The translations under genes and the position numbers were made by a program. A DNA stretch of 64,000 nucleotides from Botrytis cinerea B05.10 (taxonomy: Eukaryota; Ascomycota; Leotiomycetes; Helotiales; Sclerotiniaceae): assembly GCF_000143535.2 (NCBI RefSeq), contig NC_037322.1, positions 186,001-250,000 on the forward strand. Direction: 5' to 3'. Below, piece by piece: positions 10,801 through 21,740 of this stretch (within the stretch, counting starts at the first letter, position 1; each line of letters opens with the position of its first letter). The notes beneath the pieces were generated by a model. The model was given only the letters and a program-made list of their open reading frames with translations, had not been told where the DNA came from and searched no databases.

Positions 10801-13094
10801 CTGGGCCTTGAAAATTCTAGTCAATAGATTGCGTACGGTTGAAGAAGCAGAAGTCAAAACTGTTGCGCAACCAGTCTTCAAGGTTCTCAACAAATTGATT
10901 GTGGACAATGGAGAGCTTTCGAAGCAGCAGGATACTCCTAGACATCACAAATCTCGTTTGAGGCTATTCGCAGCACAGTTAATGCTCAAGCTCTGCACTA
11001 CTCCAATTTTTGACGAAATCTTAGCTCCTGCTCAGTTCGACCGCTTATCTTTCGTAGCACAAGATGAACACCCCAATGTCCGAAAGGCTTTTATTGAAAA
11101 ACTACAAAAGTATTTGGTCAAGGATAAGCTTCCAGATCGTTTTTACACAATCATTTTCTTGACTGCTTTCGAACCCGAAATAAACTTCAAAAACTCAATC
11201 ATCACATGGATTCGTTCTCGTGCTAAGGTCTTCGTCGACTCCAAGACTATGGTGTTGGAGAAAACTCTGCCACGACTTTTATCGCTATTAGCCCACCACC
11301 CTGATTATAGCACTGACCCTGCTGAGCTTATTGATCATGCTCGTTATATACTGTACTATGTGTCTTCTGTTGCCTCAGAAGATAACCTAGGTCTTATTTA
11401 CAAATATGCTCAAAGTGTCAAGCAAGCTCGAGATGCTATTAACCCAGCTGAATCCGAAAATCTTTACGTTCTAAGTGATCTCACACAAGCTGTGATTCAG
11501 AAGTGGGAAGCCAAGAAGGGTTGGACTATGCAATCCTATCCGGCTAAAGTTAGGGTTCCAGCCAAGTTGTTCGGTGCCCTCCAATCTCATAGTATTGCGC
11601 AAGAGATTGCAGAAAAGAACTACATACCAGAGGAATTGGATGAAGAATTAGATAAGTTGGTCAGAAATGCGGATAAGAAGAAGGTATGATTTGCTCACCT
11701 CAAATCTCACAATTCTCGCCGTTTACTAATGTTGCTGATAGTCACAAAAACGAAAATCTATCGATGATTCGTCTCTTCCCACAGCTAAGAAACAAAAGTC
11801 CGAAGGGAGACCTAAATCTACAGCTTCCAAGAAAGAGAGAGTCATCAAGACTCCCAAAGCAAAGAAAATTAAAGAGCCAAGAACTCCAGCAATCAGCAGC
11901 GCAGAGAGAAGAAAGAGCGGAAGAGGCATTGCAAGTGCGAAAAAGAGTTATATTGATAGGGATAGTAGCGAGGATGAAGATGAAATGTTGGAAGGTGTCA
12001 GTAAATGGGATTATTTCGATGAAGACGGTAATAGGGTGGAGGCTGAGGAAGAAGATGAAGAAAGTGATGCTGAACAGGAAGAAGATGCTGGCGATGTCGA
12101 AGAGGAAGAAGAACCGGTACTTAAATCAACAGGCAAGGGAAGGGGGAGATCCAAGACAAAGACACCTCAGAAATCAGCTCGCATTGTGGAAGAAGAAGCA
12201 GAGCAATCAGATGTCGTTATGGAAGACGAAGTCGAACCACAAGCAGAATCCGAAGCAGAACCTACACCTCCAAAATCCAAACGTGGATCAAGAATAGCAT
12301 CGGCGAAGAAGAAGCAATCAGCCAAGGTAGTTGCCCAGAATGCATCTAGCGCTACACCTCCAGCTCCTGCAAGTGAGGATGAGGCTGAGGTTGAAGGCAA
12401 TGTTGAAGTAGAGGAAGAACAAGAGGATGTTAATATGGATGATGAACCTGTATCTTCGCCTCCAAAACGCGCTTCTAGATCAACTAAAGCAACACCTAAG
12501 ACTAAGAAATCGAATGGCAAGAAAGTCGCCCCGCAGGAAGAAGAGGCTGAGGAGGAGGCTCAAGCAGATGTAGACAATGAAGTGGAAGCTGAAGCTGAAG
12601 CGGCAGTACCTACTCCTTCTCCTGAACCCGCCAAGTCAAATGCCAGGAATGCTAAAGCGGCTGGAAGGGGAAGAAGTAGTAGGAGAGGTGCGAAAGCAAG
12701 TCCGGAGCCAGAAGTTGAAGTCGAAGTCGAGGAAGAAGAATCTCCTAGTGCTGATGCGGATGTAGAAATGGCTGAAATTGAAGAAGAAATCGAAGAACCT
12801 GAACCAAAAACCAACGGCAAGAAAACTCGTGGTGGTAAGAAAACTAAGTTGCCTGTTCAAACGAAGGAGAAACCCGAGAAACAGGTGTCGAAACCGACGA
12901 GGAATACTAGGGGAAGAGCTCAGGAGGTTGCAGAGGAAGAGGTCGTTGAGGAGGATGTGGAAGAAGAAGCACCGGAGGAGGTAGAAGAGGAAGTAGAGGC
13001 AGTGGAGGTGAAGGAGAGCGCAAAAGGTGGCAAAGGACGGAAAACCAAGGATGTAGTCGGGAGTGGAAGGAATACGAGGGGAAGAGCCAAGTAA
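7858..13094 (+). CDS. pds5: Sister-chromatid cohesion regulator PDS5
   Basis: Three exons (7858-8187, 8240-11683, 11742-13094) give 1708 residues. PDS5 (BimD/Spo76 in filamentous fungi) is a HEAT-repeat protein that binds cohesin through its kleisin subunit and controls both maintenance and release of sister-chromatid cohesion in the nucleus. The N-terminal block (AWTACCLVDILKLCAPDAPY, then YNTEHKYVLSSLSEVKS after intron 1) is typical of the family. Helical HEAT-type repeats fill most of exon 2, for example the DPDEKVRIAAVKAV repeat. After intron 2 the last 451 residues become a low-complexity acidic/basic tail. It has long Glu/Asp runs and several AT-hook-like cores (KGRGRSK, AGRGRSS, TRGRAQ, TRGRAK). 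Start: first ATG, giving MAPRRG. Introns: 52 bp (GTATAC...TTATTAG) and 58 bp (GTATGA, TTACTAAT branch, GATAG). It is divergent from the Ser/Thr-rich gene and convergent with PARN. Confidence 0.93.
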
Positions 13095-13999
13095 TTGATT
13101 CATTCAATGGGAGCCCAGAAGAATGAATGGAAATATGGGGAAAGGCGGAGACGCGAGAGGAATGAGAAGAGGAGAGAAAGGAAAAGAAAACAAAGAAAAG
13201 TGTTCGGCGTATACCCAGTTTACGAAGCGAAAAGGTTTACTGAATATGTTTATTATATGTGGATATGCGATGCGTCTGTTATTAGCTAGCTGTTGTGTGG
13301 ATGAGATGAGATGAGATGAGAGGAGGAGAAGTGTGATTTCATGTTTATGTGAGATGGAAAGATGGAAATACAATAACAATACAATGCAATAGGATCGTTT
13401 TGGGTAAGATGAGTTTAATTTGCTTTGCACAGGTACTTGTTTCGCGTCGTTTCAATTCAATTTGAAAGTTTCTCCTTCTTGTGGATAGGTAGGTAGGTAT
13501 ACATGTAGCTAGCTAGTTTTCTAGGTCCTTGGGATTAAATGATCTGATCTGATACGGATATGATGTGTACCTATGCATCAAAGTAGGATTTTACGTGTCT
13601 GTCAATATTTGCAAATGTGGTATGAAATGCATTTGATTGTGATTGTGATTGTGATTGTATTTTTCGATTTTTGAACGGGGTAGACAGACGTATGGATGGA
13701 TGGATGGATGTGTGATTTTGGTTTGTAAGATTTGGTTCATTGATTCATTGATTCATGCATGCGTATCTAGACTCTAGAGTAAAGTATGTAAGATCCACGC
13801 CAATTCTGCATATACCCAGGATATATCGCTTGCTTGCTTGCTTTCTCGTTTCATTCAATCATGCATTCGTTGATTTGTCAGCGCGTTTTCTCGTGACTTA
13901 ATATCGAGATAATGTCGAGAGATCTCCCCATCCCCCTACAAGCTTATCCCCTCAGTGCAGACACTCCCCACGAGCCCCTCAAATTGAGCTAGCTCAAGC
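13095..13999. other. Convergent 3' region with many simple repeats
   Basis: The 3' flanks of PDS5 (+) and PARN (-) meet here. It is unusually dense in short tandem repeats: GATGA units near 13300-13321, GTGATT units near 13634-13660, GGAT units near 13693-13710, TTGATTCA near 13738-13755, and CTTG units near 13829-13845. I see no gene. Confidence 0.6.
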
Positions 14000-16492
14000 T
14001 CAACCACCCCTCCCTTTCCCTTGCTTTCTGATCCTCTCTCCTCTTTGCCCATTGACCCCATTACCAATTCTCCCACCGCCACTCAAATCACAGACTTCTC
14101 CCTCGACAGCGTTAACCCTCAATTTATTCTTATAATTCTCCCAGAATCCATGTTCGGCATTCGGAATCCACTGTTCAACTCCCCCCTCCGCCTTTCCTGC
14201 GTCACCAAATTGTACTTTCTTTTTGTCTTTTTTATTTTTTCCACCATTTTTACCCGTCTGTTCGAGTTCCAGCGCCGCAAATGGATTGTTTAGTTGCATT
14301 GCGTGCCAATTGCCTGGACGATGTCTATCTGCATTTCCATTTGATGTTGGGAAAGCAGAATTGGAGGTAGGAGAGAAGAGAGAAGCGCCTCCGGATCCTT
14401 CGTCTTCAGAGTCAGAATCCGAAGAAGAAGGAATACAGTCATCGCTATAATCATATTTGTAATTATCTTGAGATGGGGGCTGAGAGTCTGATTGTTCGGC
14501 ATAGAGCTGAGCAGAAAGTTTGACAAGGAGTTCGGCTGTCATCCACTGAATGAAGGATGGAGAGTTAGAATTCTGTCAGGAAGAAAGGAAGGATCGCATT
14601 TTTCTTTTGGATGAAAAGAATGTAAATGTGACATAATGGATATCTGGAACTATGAATATGAGAGGTTCGGACTTACACTATCAAAACCTGCTTCGTGAGC
14701 ATTTCCATTTGTTGCGATATAGTTATTGTGTTTTTCGTGAAGAAGTATGAGTGGCATATGGATTCTTTGAAACTAAGAGTTTACGGGTTAGTTTCATGAG
14801 GAATAGAATGAGATTGACTGTGGATTAAAGACATTGAATATCTCCTTATATTCGCACACTGGGAAAAATGAAATCGAAAGACGCATTATACTAACCGGAA
14901 TCAAAAGCTCTTTAAGGTTAACGCGAGGTTTCATAGCATCGCTATTATACGTAGCAAGATACTTGGTGTCGATAACGAAAGGAAATAGGGAATGAATCTG
15001 AGATTGGAAATCTCCCACTCCAGCCGGAAGATCACCAATGAATGTCTTATAGAGAAAACAAAGATCAGTAAAAAGGTTATGACCGACAATGACATGTTGT
15101 TTTTCTTTGAGTTTCTTAATAACTTTTGTAAGCTCTGCCTCAAGAGTAGCATGTGAAGAATCGACACTGTCAGGTTGGGCGTTCTCATCATGCTTATATG
15201 ACCACATTGGATCGATACCTATCAAGTCGCCGCCACAAAGTGCTTCGAAGATGAATCTTGCTCCAGATTGAGTGGCGATTCGCTGGTTGAATTTCTTCAA
15301 TTGCTCGATTTTAAACTATGCACTATCAGTAAAGTAGAACATCAAGTCTCCAATGAAAAAGGAGAAATTGTCGTAGAACCATTCAGTAGCAAATGCAATA
15401 ACGGGATTAAAGAAATTGGAAGAACATGCCCTTGCTTCTCTGTCATGATCAATCATTTCAACTTGCATGAAAGATCCATCCGAACGGGCAAAACATCTGC
15501 ACTGTGGAAATTCGCTGCGGACAAGTTGATGGACTAATCTTCGTTGGAAACCATTCAAAGGGCCCTTAGGATTATCGACATTGACAAAGGTCATTTTAGG
15601 CTAAAAGAAATGTTAGCAAATGATGGGAAACAGTAAATCATCAACATTTTGCGTCATCTATACAAAAAATCATCTTCCGAGTTGAAGATAGTAATGGTAA
15701 ACCTGCATTTAGAAACGAAGGATATTTGTTCAACATATCAACAGCCACAGCACGCGAGTCCGACTCGAACAGTCAAATGGGATGTCTTCCGTAAGACTAT
15801 TGACTGGAAAAGGAAAAACGTGATCACGTATAGTAATGGTAAATCGAAGATTACTTACTTCCTTTGCCTCAATCCATTCAGTAATACTCGACCTCGCCCT
15901 CCGATAAAACTCCAATGTCCCAACATCACTGGGGTCAAAAACGATACTAGGAATCGCAGCATTTCTCTCGATTCTCTGATCATAACGTTCACGCGCCTCG
16001 ACTTCTTCCTGCTCCGATAAATACGGAACGCCCATGGTGAAAACTGCACCAATGTCGAAGCCATTTGATTGAAGGAAATTGGTGGCAGAGCTGGAGAAGG
16101 AGAACTTGCGATCGAGATCAAAGACTCTATCGTAGAGCAATAGTGGACTGAGATTGATATTGTAAGGTTTAGCAAGATAATATTCTATGGATGGTTAACG
16201 TCCCATATCAAGAGTGGCGAAAACAACAATTATACTCACCCTTTTCACGGTCTTCCTCAACACAAGTGATACCTAGTTGAAGAACCTGGAACGTTTCGGC
16301 AGCCTCTTTTACTTCTTCGTATTGTTGTTGAAGACTGGGTTTTCCAATATCATGAGTTCTTTCTTGTGAAGTATGCTTTGGGCGAGTAGTAATACCACTC
16401 ATTTCCAAATCGAACGAAACAAAAGTAGCATTTGCAATATCTTTTAAGATTGGGAGCAAAAGCCGCTGCCAGTTTTCTTTATGAACCTCCAT
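14000..16492 (-). CDS. PARN-type poly(A)-specific 3'-5' ribonuclease (CAF1 family)
   Basis: Six exons (16492-16240, 16184-15859, 15600-15436, 15315-14896, 14772-14677, 14545-14000) give 601 residues. The family removes poly(A) tails and trims small-RNA 3' ends. The DEDDh active site is complete: Asp28 and Glu30 in FVSFDLEMSGI, Asp332 in VGHNLFTDL, and His414/Asp419 in NAHEAGFDSWMTA. REKGEYYLAKPYN (joined across intron 1) and RRLVHQLVRSEFP are also PARN-like. The C-terminal third has a Ser/Asp/Glu patch followed by a basic Gly/Arg end. Oddities: intron 2 is 258 bp, and intron 3 has no good GT donor that keeps phase. A GC-AG intron (donor GCAAGG, acceptor CATAG) joins DRE to FKIEQLKKFN correctly and is my choice. 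Other joins have standard sites. It is divergent from PEX26. Family is confident; exon 3's end is tentative. Confidence 0.87.
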
Positions 16493-16949
16493 ATTGTTGG
16501 CAGTTTTGTGGCAAAATATTGAGGTTTGTTGGATGGAGGCGGTTACTGTTGGCTGTTGCTTGAGGAGAGTACGTTGGGGAAGCGACTACTTGCTACCACA
16601 GAAAAGCGGAGAAGCTCAGCTCACAACTGAGAAGGTGAATCTGATTATTCTTTCTGCTGAGAAATGTCCATCACGAGTATGAGTGTGCAGATGAAGTTCA
16701 CAGTGTGAAAAGGATACTATCTGGTAGCTATTTGGGTGTTGAAGGGAAGGGGAGTTGAAGGGAAGTGAAAGGGGAAGGAAGGCGACAAGGTGATTGAAGA
16801 AGGATTGAAGAAAGATCGATCTTGTTTGTATTGTGTGTTTTACTTTGAATGCATAGTATCCTCTCGTCTGATATCTGATGGCTGATGTGTATCTGCGATT
16901 GTCTGTTGGTTTGTTGTACTTTACTAGGATGTAGTATTGATATAACCAT

Positions 16950-17110
16950 AGATATAGAATGGATGCAGATATCTTGGATGTGTATGCAGAGATAGACAGA
17001 GATGTAGGTAGATGTAGACATAAATGTAGATGTAAACAAAAATATAGATATAAGCACAAATATAGATATAAACACAGATATAGATGTAAACATAAATATA
17101 GATATATAGT
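16950..17110. repeat. Degenerate GATATA/AACA minisatellite
   Basis: Diverged units built from ATATAGATATAAACA- and GATGTAAACA-like strings are repeated across roughly 150 bp, with unit length varying around 12 to 24 bp. It translates as runs of Tyr/Leu in several frames, which explains open but meaningless frames on the minus strand. Confidence 0.65.
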
Positions 17111-17222
17111 ATAAATACATCCTACGATGATCTCGTGCGTGTGATTATCGCTATGGGAAGGGAAGTGTGTGTGCATCACATGTGCATAACTTTATCCCTT
17201 CATAATTAATTTTAACTCCTCA

Positions 17223-17239
17223 GCCAATCACATGAGTCA
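17223..17239. promoter_or_regulatory. CCAAT box beside a GCN4/CPC1-type TGAGTCA site
   Basis: GCCAAT is followed 5 bp later by TGAGTCA, about 240 bp upstream of the PEX26 start. CCAAT is the binding core of the HAP complex, and TGAGTCA is the AP-1-like core bound by Gcn4/CPC1-type bZIP proteins. Both strings are short and could occur by chance. Function is inferred from position only. Confidence 0.3.
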
Positions 17240-17478
17240 ACACACCGCCCTATACCTCAATCATATTAACCTTTATTAACCTTCCTGGACCGAGGCTTTA
17301 AACCGTTTCCCTCGTTACAATAGTCAATCATCAGAGACATTTTCAAATGTCAAACATACTTACGTCCTAGTTCTTTTCTACCTTCCATCTCTTCATTCGC
17401 AGTCGTCCCCTCCACCCGTCTTTAATTCTTTCAACCCATTCGCGTCGTTACTTTCAATCCTACAACTCTTCGGCAGTC

Positions 17479-18941
17479 ATGGCTTCTCATGGATCTATTA
17501 CGGCGATCAATCCATCAGATCCGCTATCTTCATCACACATAATTTCATCGTCCCATTCATCCCTTTCCAATTCCCTTTCCTCATCTCGCCATTCATCTCA
17601 AATATCCAAAACGTATCGTCAAGCCTCAACGCTCTTTTTAACGCGTCGTCTCCCTGAATCGCTCTCAACCATTCTACCAGTAATTACACCATCCTCTCCC
17701 TCCGATACCGAGAACGCCAATCCCGATGACCCTGCAAAATCCGCCGCCCCAATATCAAAAGCTTCCCGTACGACTCGCATCAAAGTCTGGAGTTTATACC
17801 TCACAATCTTGAATGCGATTCTGGAATTGGACCCTGCCGAAGGAAAACAAGCATTCGGAACAAGTCAATTCAGGGCACTCGTCGCCAAGGTGAGGGACGG
17901 AGAAGTTTGGGAGGAGGTTGTTAAAAACGGATATCATGGAATTGAAGGGGATGTAGATTCAGACGTCGTCATAAACTTGTTCGTGGTCCCCGCACACTCT
18001 CAATCCCCAGATATCTCCACTATAAAGGAAGAAGCTAACAATAAAATAGAGCAACTCTTCTCTTGGCTCATGCTCGCACCCAAAAGGTGAACCAGACTCG
18101 TCTCGAAACATATCTCGCAACATCAAATACACCATCCCTCTCTATGTCCCAATCCTCTACACCGACGACCTCAAATCCATTCCCAGGTTCCAAACGTCGT
18201 TCCCAACCGGGAGCAGATACACCCCGAGACTTAAATGCTCGTGTAAAGATTCTAGAACTCTATACCCTACATGTCTTGCTTCGAAATAATGAGTGGGATT
18301 ACGCGAAAGAATTTATCACCATTAGTGAAGTTTTGGACGATGAAAGAAGAGAGGCTTTCCTTGGCGCATTAAGAAGTCTTAAGGAAGAAAGCGAGGAAGG
18401 AGAGAGGAGAGAGCGATTAGAAAAGGAATACAGAGAAGAGCAACTCAAGAGAGATATAGAAGAGAGTCGACGTCGGAGGGAAGAAGATGAAAGGAGACGA
18501 GAAGAAATGGATAAGAAATCCAGAGCAAGCGTAGGAGGGACATCAGAGGTCGACTACGGAATTGAAGATGAAGCTCCAGTAATGACTAATGGATCCGTAA
18601 CATCATCTTCTGCGCCTAACAATCCTCGACATTCCAAATCCTCCAAATCTTCGACCACCAAACCACATCCTCGAAAATCAGTAGAAGAAAAAAAACAGAA
18701 AACTATAATAGAAAAGGTGGGAATTATAATGCGTAATTTGACATTGGTATTTCAGAATATGGGTGGAAATTTTAATTTGAGAAACCCGATGGTCATGTTA
18801 AGAATGGTCGCTTTCGTGGCTGGGATAGCAGTTGTGTTCGGAAGGAGAGAGGTCAGGGAAAGAATCCGAAGGATGATGAGTGAGGGATTGGGCAGAGTCA
18901 AGAGAACAATAGGGATGGGAGTCAAGGTTAGCTATATTTAA
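17479..18941 (+). CDS. pex26: Peroxin 26 (tail-anchored peroxisomal membrane protein)
   Basis: Two exons (17479-17978, 18050-18941) give 463 residues. Fungal Pex26 recruits the Pex1-Pex6 AAA ATPases to the peroxisome membrane so that import receptors can be recycled. The N-terminal Ser-rich stretch is followed by [20 protein letters not shown], a block I associate with this fungal family. A helical region follows ([36 protein letters not shown], the latter restored across the intron). A highly charged Glu/Arg coiled coil lies at about 280-330. One hydrophobic segment near 410-430 ([12 protein letters not shown]) is followed by a short basic tail of about 30 residues, which is the tail-anchor layout. 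The 71-bp intron uses a GTTCGT donor, GCTAAC branch and AATAG acceptor. The start is the first ATG. Identity rests on family resemblance; a generic tail-anchored protein is the alternative. Confidence 0.78.
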
Positions 18942-19838
18942 TGAAGAGGAAAGCTGGTGCAAAGCCAAATAATCAACTGGGGTTTCATTTGTGGATTTCT
19001 TTACTTATCGACGGGAGAGGGATGGATATTATGGACTTTGTTTCTACGTTGAGGTTGGATTGAATTGGGAGTCTTCTGCTTTTATGCGAAACAGAGGCTT
19101 TGTCTGTACTTATATTATGATTTTTTATTTTCTAGGGGTGAAAAGGGGGGTGGATTGAACGACGGATACCTGAGAGGAATACCTACGAAGCGAGGGGGGG
19201 TTAGGAAGAGGAGTGGAGGAGTTTACATTGTGAGTTCATTTGTTTTACAGCTGTGATGTATGAAAATTTTGAAGCAAAAAGACGAGCAAGGAACAGCAGA
19301 TACCAATGAGGTTATATAGAACATATTCTTGAAAATTTACTTCTTGTTCCATGTGCCTTGATCATGAATCCTACCGCGCGCATGCTAGTAGATCTATGTG
19401 TTAGGTAGCTGTATTTTATGAAATACCCCTGGATGAATAGCTCGGATAGCATACTTTCGTAGAACCAACCAGCCATCCAACCAACAAAACAAACACAACA
19501 GCTTGACAAACTCAAACCTCTTATAGCATATCAACTAGTTTTATTTCGATTTTAGATGTTATATATTATATTTTACATCTATTCCGATTTGAAGACAATT
19601 CCAAAGTCGATTCCGGCTTACATTACACACTAGCTTTTAGCTTCGGGTCTACCCACAGAAAAAAAAGTATTAGGAGAGAAGAAGCTTTGAAAGTACTACA
19701 GGCGAATTTTCAATTTTTCCTTCATATATTTTCTAGACACGATAATCCTCAACATCGAATAAACTTATTAACACGTTCACCGTCATTCACATTGATTTCG
19801 CCACGGATTACTAGCTCCACGGTTAGAAATCGCCAGTC
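18942..19838. other. Intergenic region, no gene seen
   Basis: This holds the 3' flank of PEX26 and the promoter of the MFS gene, both on the plus strand. No supported coding sequence or repeat array is visible. Short open frames have no family resemblance. Confidence 0.5.
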
Positions 19839-21293
19839 ATGGCATCAATAGCATCAACAGCCTCGATGTCATCCTCATCATCAAAACGTCCCTGGGCATT
19901 GGAAGCCCGCTCTAATACCCTCTTCATCCTCTCCACGGTAGCCGTTGGCATGTTTACCGATTTGTTTTTATATGGACTCATCGTGCCCATCGTACCATTT
20001 ATCCTTTCCGATCGAATAGGAGTTGAACAATCGGAAATTCAATATTACACTTCCGTTCTTCTTGCTTGTTACGCAGGAGCATCTGTATTGTTTTCATTCC
20101 CGGCTGGCTATATCGCCGATTATTCATCTTCTCGTCAACTCCCATTCCTAGTAGGCTTAGTAGCTCTACTAGCGAGTACGGTGCTCCTAATGCTAGGAAC
20201 GAGCATAGAGGCCTTGATTGTCGCGAGAATCTTCCAGGGCATTTCAGGAGCAACAGTTTGGACAATTGGATTGGCGCTTGTGATGGATACGGTTGGAAGT
20301 GAGAAGTTGGGGGTCACGATTGGAAGTATTTTCAGTTTCATCAGCACGGGGGAATTGGCGGCGCCGGTGTTGGGGGGAGTGGTTTATGACAAGGTGGGGA
20401 GTAATGCAGTTTTTGGGATGGGAATTGCGCTCTTGGGAGTGGATTTCGGGATGAGAGTGGCGGTTATTGAGAAGAAGGTTGCGAGGAAGTGGGGGGTAGG
20501 GGAGGGATTGGACGGAAGTGAACAAGGAGGGGCGAGTGAGAGTGAGAGTGGAAATGGAAATGGAGAAGAGGCGCCATTGCTCGGCAACGGAGAAGATTCA
20601 GATCTTGACTCTTGGAAAATTCACAAAGAACTTCCAAAGATTGTCAGAAAGTTCCCAGTTCTTTATCTACTCTCTTCTCCCCGTCTCCTTACAGCACAAC
20701 TAGTAGCTTTCATGCAAGCTACCATTCTTGCTGTTTTCGACGCCACTATTCCAACACAATCGCAATCGGTCTTTGGATTTACAGCTTTACAAACTGGATT
20801 ACTGTTTACTCCCATTGTTCTCACCTCTCTCATCTTCGGTCCGTTGACTGGAATGGCAGTTGATAGATACGGACCCAAACTTATTGGAACAATTGGGTAC
20901 ACATTTTTTACCCTACCTCTGATCCTCCTTCGTCTTCCCGTCTCAAACACAACGCACGATTTAGTTCTTTACTGCGTCCTCTTATCACTCTGTGGATTTG
21001 GGATGGCGATGATTGGAGCACCTAGTATTGTGGAAGCATCTTACGTTGCGGAGAAATATCATAATGCCAATCCAGAGTTGTTTGGGGAGAAGGGGCCATA
21101 TGCACAATTGTACGCGTTGAATAGCATGGTTTTCAGTGCCGGCTTTACTTTTGGACCGGTGCTGGCGGGGTCTTTAAGAGAGAGCATTGGCTATGGGAAC
21201 ATGAATGCAGTGGTGGCGGGCATGTGTGCTGTGGTCGCTGCATTGTGTTTTGGATATCTTGGAGGTGCACCTAGATGTACGAGCAGGAAATAG
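19839..21293 (+). CDS. MFS transporter, DHA1/vesicular-amine-transporter-like
   Basis: A single exon of 484 residues. The layout is typical of a 12-helix major facilitator: a first helix after residue 26 (LFILSTVAVGMFTDLFLYGL), then YYTSVLLACYAGASVLFSFP. The inter-helix loop between helices 2 and 3 reads AGYIADYSSSRQLP, a variant of the G-x3-D-R motif. A VARIFQGISGATVWTIGLA helix 4 and a loop of about 60 polar, Gly/Glu/Ser-rich residues separate the two halves. The second half has a second signature, GPLTGMAVDRYGPK. The family exports amines or drugs by proton antiport across plasma or vacuolar membranes. The substrate here cannot be read from sequence. The start ATG gives a Ser-rich cytosolic N-terminus of about 20 residues. 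There is no secondary-metabolite cluster around it, and no intron is needed. Confidence 0.85.
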   Translation: MASIASTASMSSSSSKRPWALEARSNTLFILSTVAVGMFTDLFLYGLIVPIVPFILSDRIGVEQSEIQYYTSVLLACYAGASVLFSFPAGYIADYSSSRQLPFLVGLVALLASTVLLMLGTSIEALIVARIFQGISGATVWTIGLALVMDTVGSEKLGVTIGSIFSFISTGELAAPVLGGVVYDKVGSNAVFGMGIALLGVDFGMRVAVIEKKVARKWGVGEGLDGSEQGGASESESGNGNGEEAPLLGNGEDSDLDSWKIHKELPKIVRKFPVLYLLSSPRLLTAQLVAFMQATILAVFDATIPTQSQSVFGFTALQTGLLFTPIVLTSLIFGPLTGMAVDRYGPKLIGTIGYTFFTLPLILLRLPVSNTTHDLVLYCVLLSLCGFGMAMIGAPSIVEASYVAEKYHNANPELFGEKGPYAQLYALNSMVFSAGFTFGPVLAGSLRESIGYGNMNAVVAGMCAVVAALCFGYLGGAPRCTSRK

Positions 21294-21740
21294 ATATGGA
21301 TGTGTGTACAGCACGTCGACGTTGAAGAAAGAAATCGCCCTAGATAGATATATACCACAGATAATCATTAATATTCAGTATAATCAGTCATTTCTACAGC
21401 CTCCCTCTTACCAAATGGCACCCTTCCCCAAATCTTGAAGTAGACAATTGGAAAGAAACAGCAAAAAGACGTGAACAATTCCTTTCCAGGACAACCTTGA
21501 AATCCCTTGAATTCCCCCACAACTCCACACAACACCAAAGGCCGAAAATCAGGTCAGATCAGATCAGGCTGCAGGAACAATTTACCGGGAATTTACCGAA
21601 CCCAGTCGAGATCAAACCCCAGTCAAGTCAGTGGGCCAATATCTCAGCCTTGTCCAGACTCCAACATCACAGTAATTACAAAGAAACAACCACCATCATC
21701 ACATCTCCTGCAACAGAATTTCTCAAACTTTCGCGACGAT
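21294..21740. other. Intergenic region, no gene seen
   Basis: This short stretch between two plus-strand genes holds the 3' end of the MFS gene and the promoter of SGF73. Open frames crossing into the first SGF73 intron are not supported as genes. Confidence 0.5.

Larger units (their letters stand above)
16493..17478. other. Divergent promoter region PARN / PEX26
   Basis: About 1 kb between divergent genes. It carries a degenerate A/T-rich repeat tract (16950-17110) and a CCAAT box next to a TGAGTCA site (17223-17239). A pyrimidine-rich leader precedes the PEX26 start. I see no gene. Confidence 0.5.

Noticed and set aside
8293..10908. Several long minus-strand frames opposite PDS5
   Set aside because: They track the codon structure of the PDS5 coding strand and show no motifs.
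16616..17179. 187-codon minus-strand frame with Tyr/Leu runs
   Set aside because: The runs come from the degenerate GATATA/AACA repeat; it has no family features and overlaps the PARN/PEX26 promoter.
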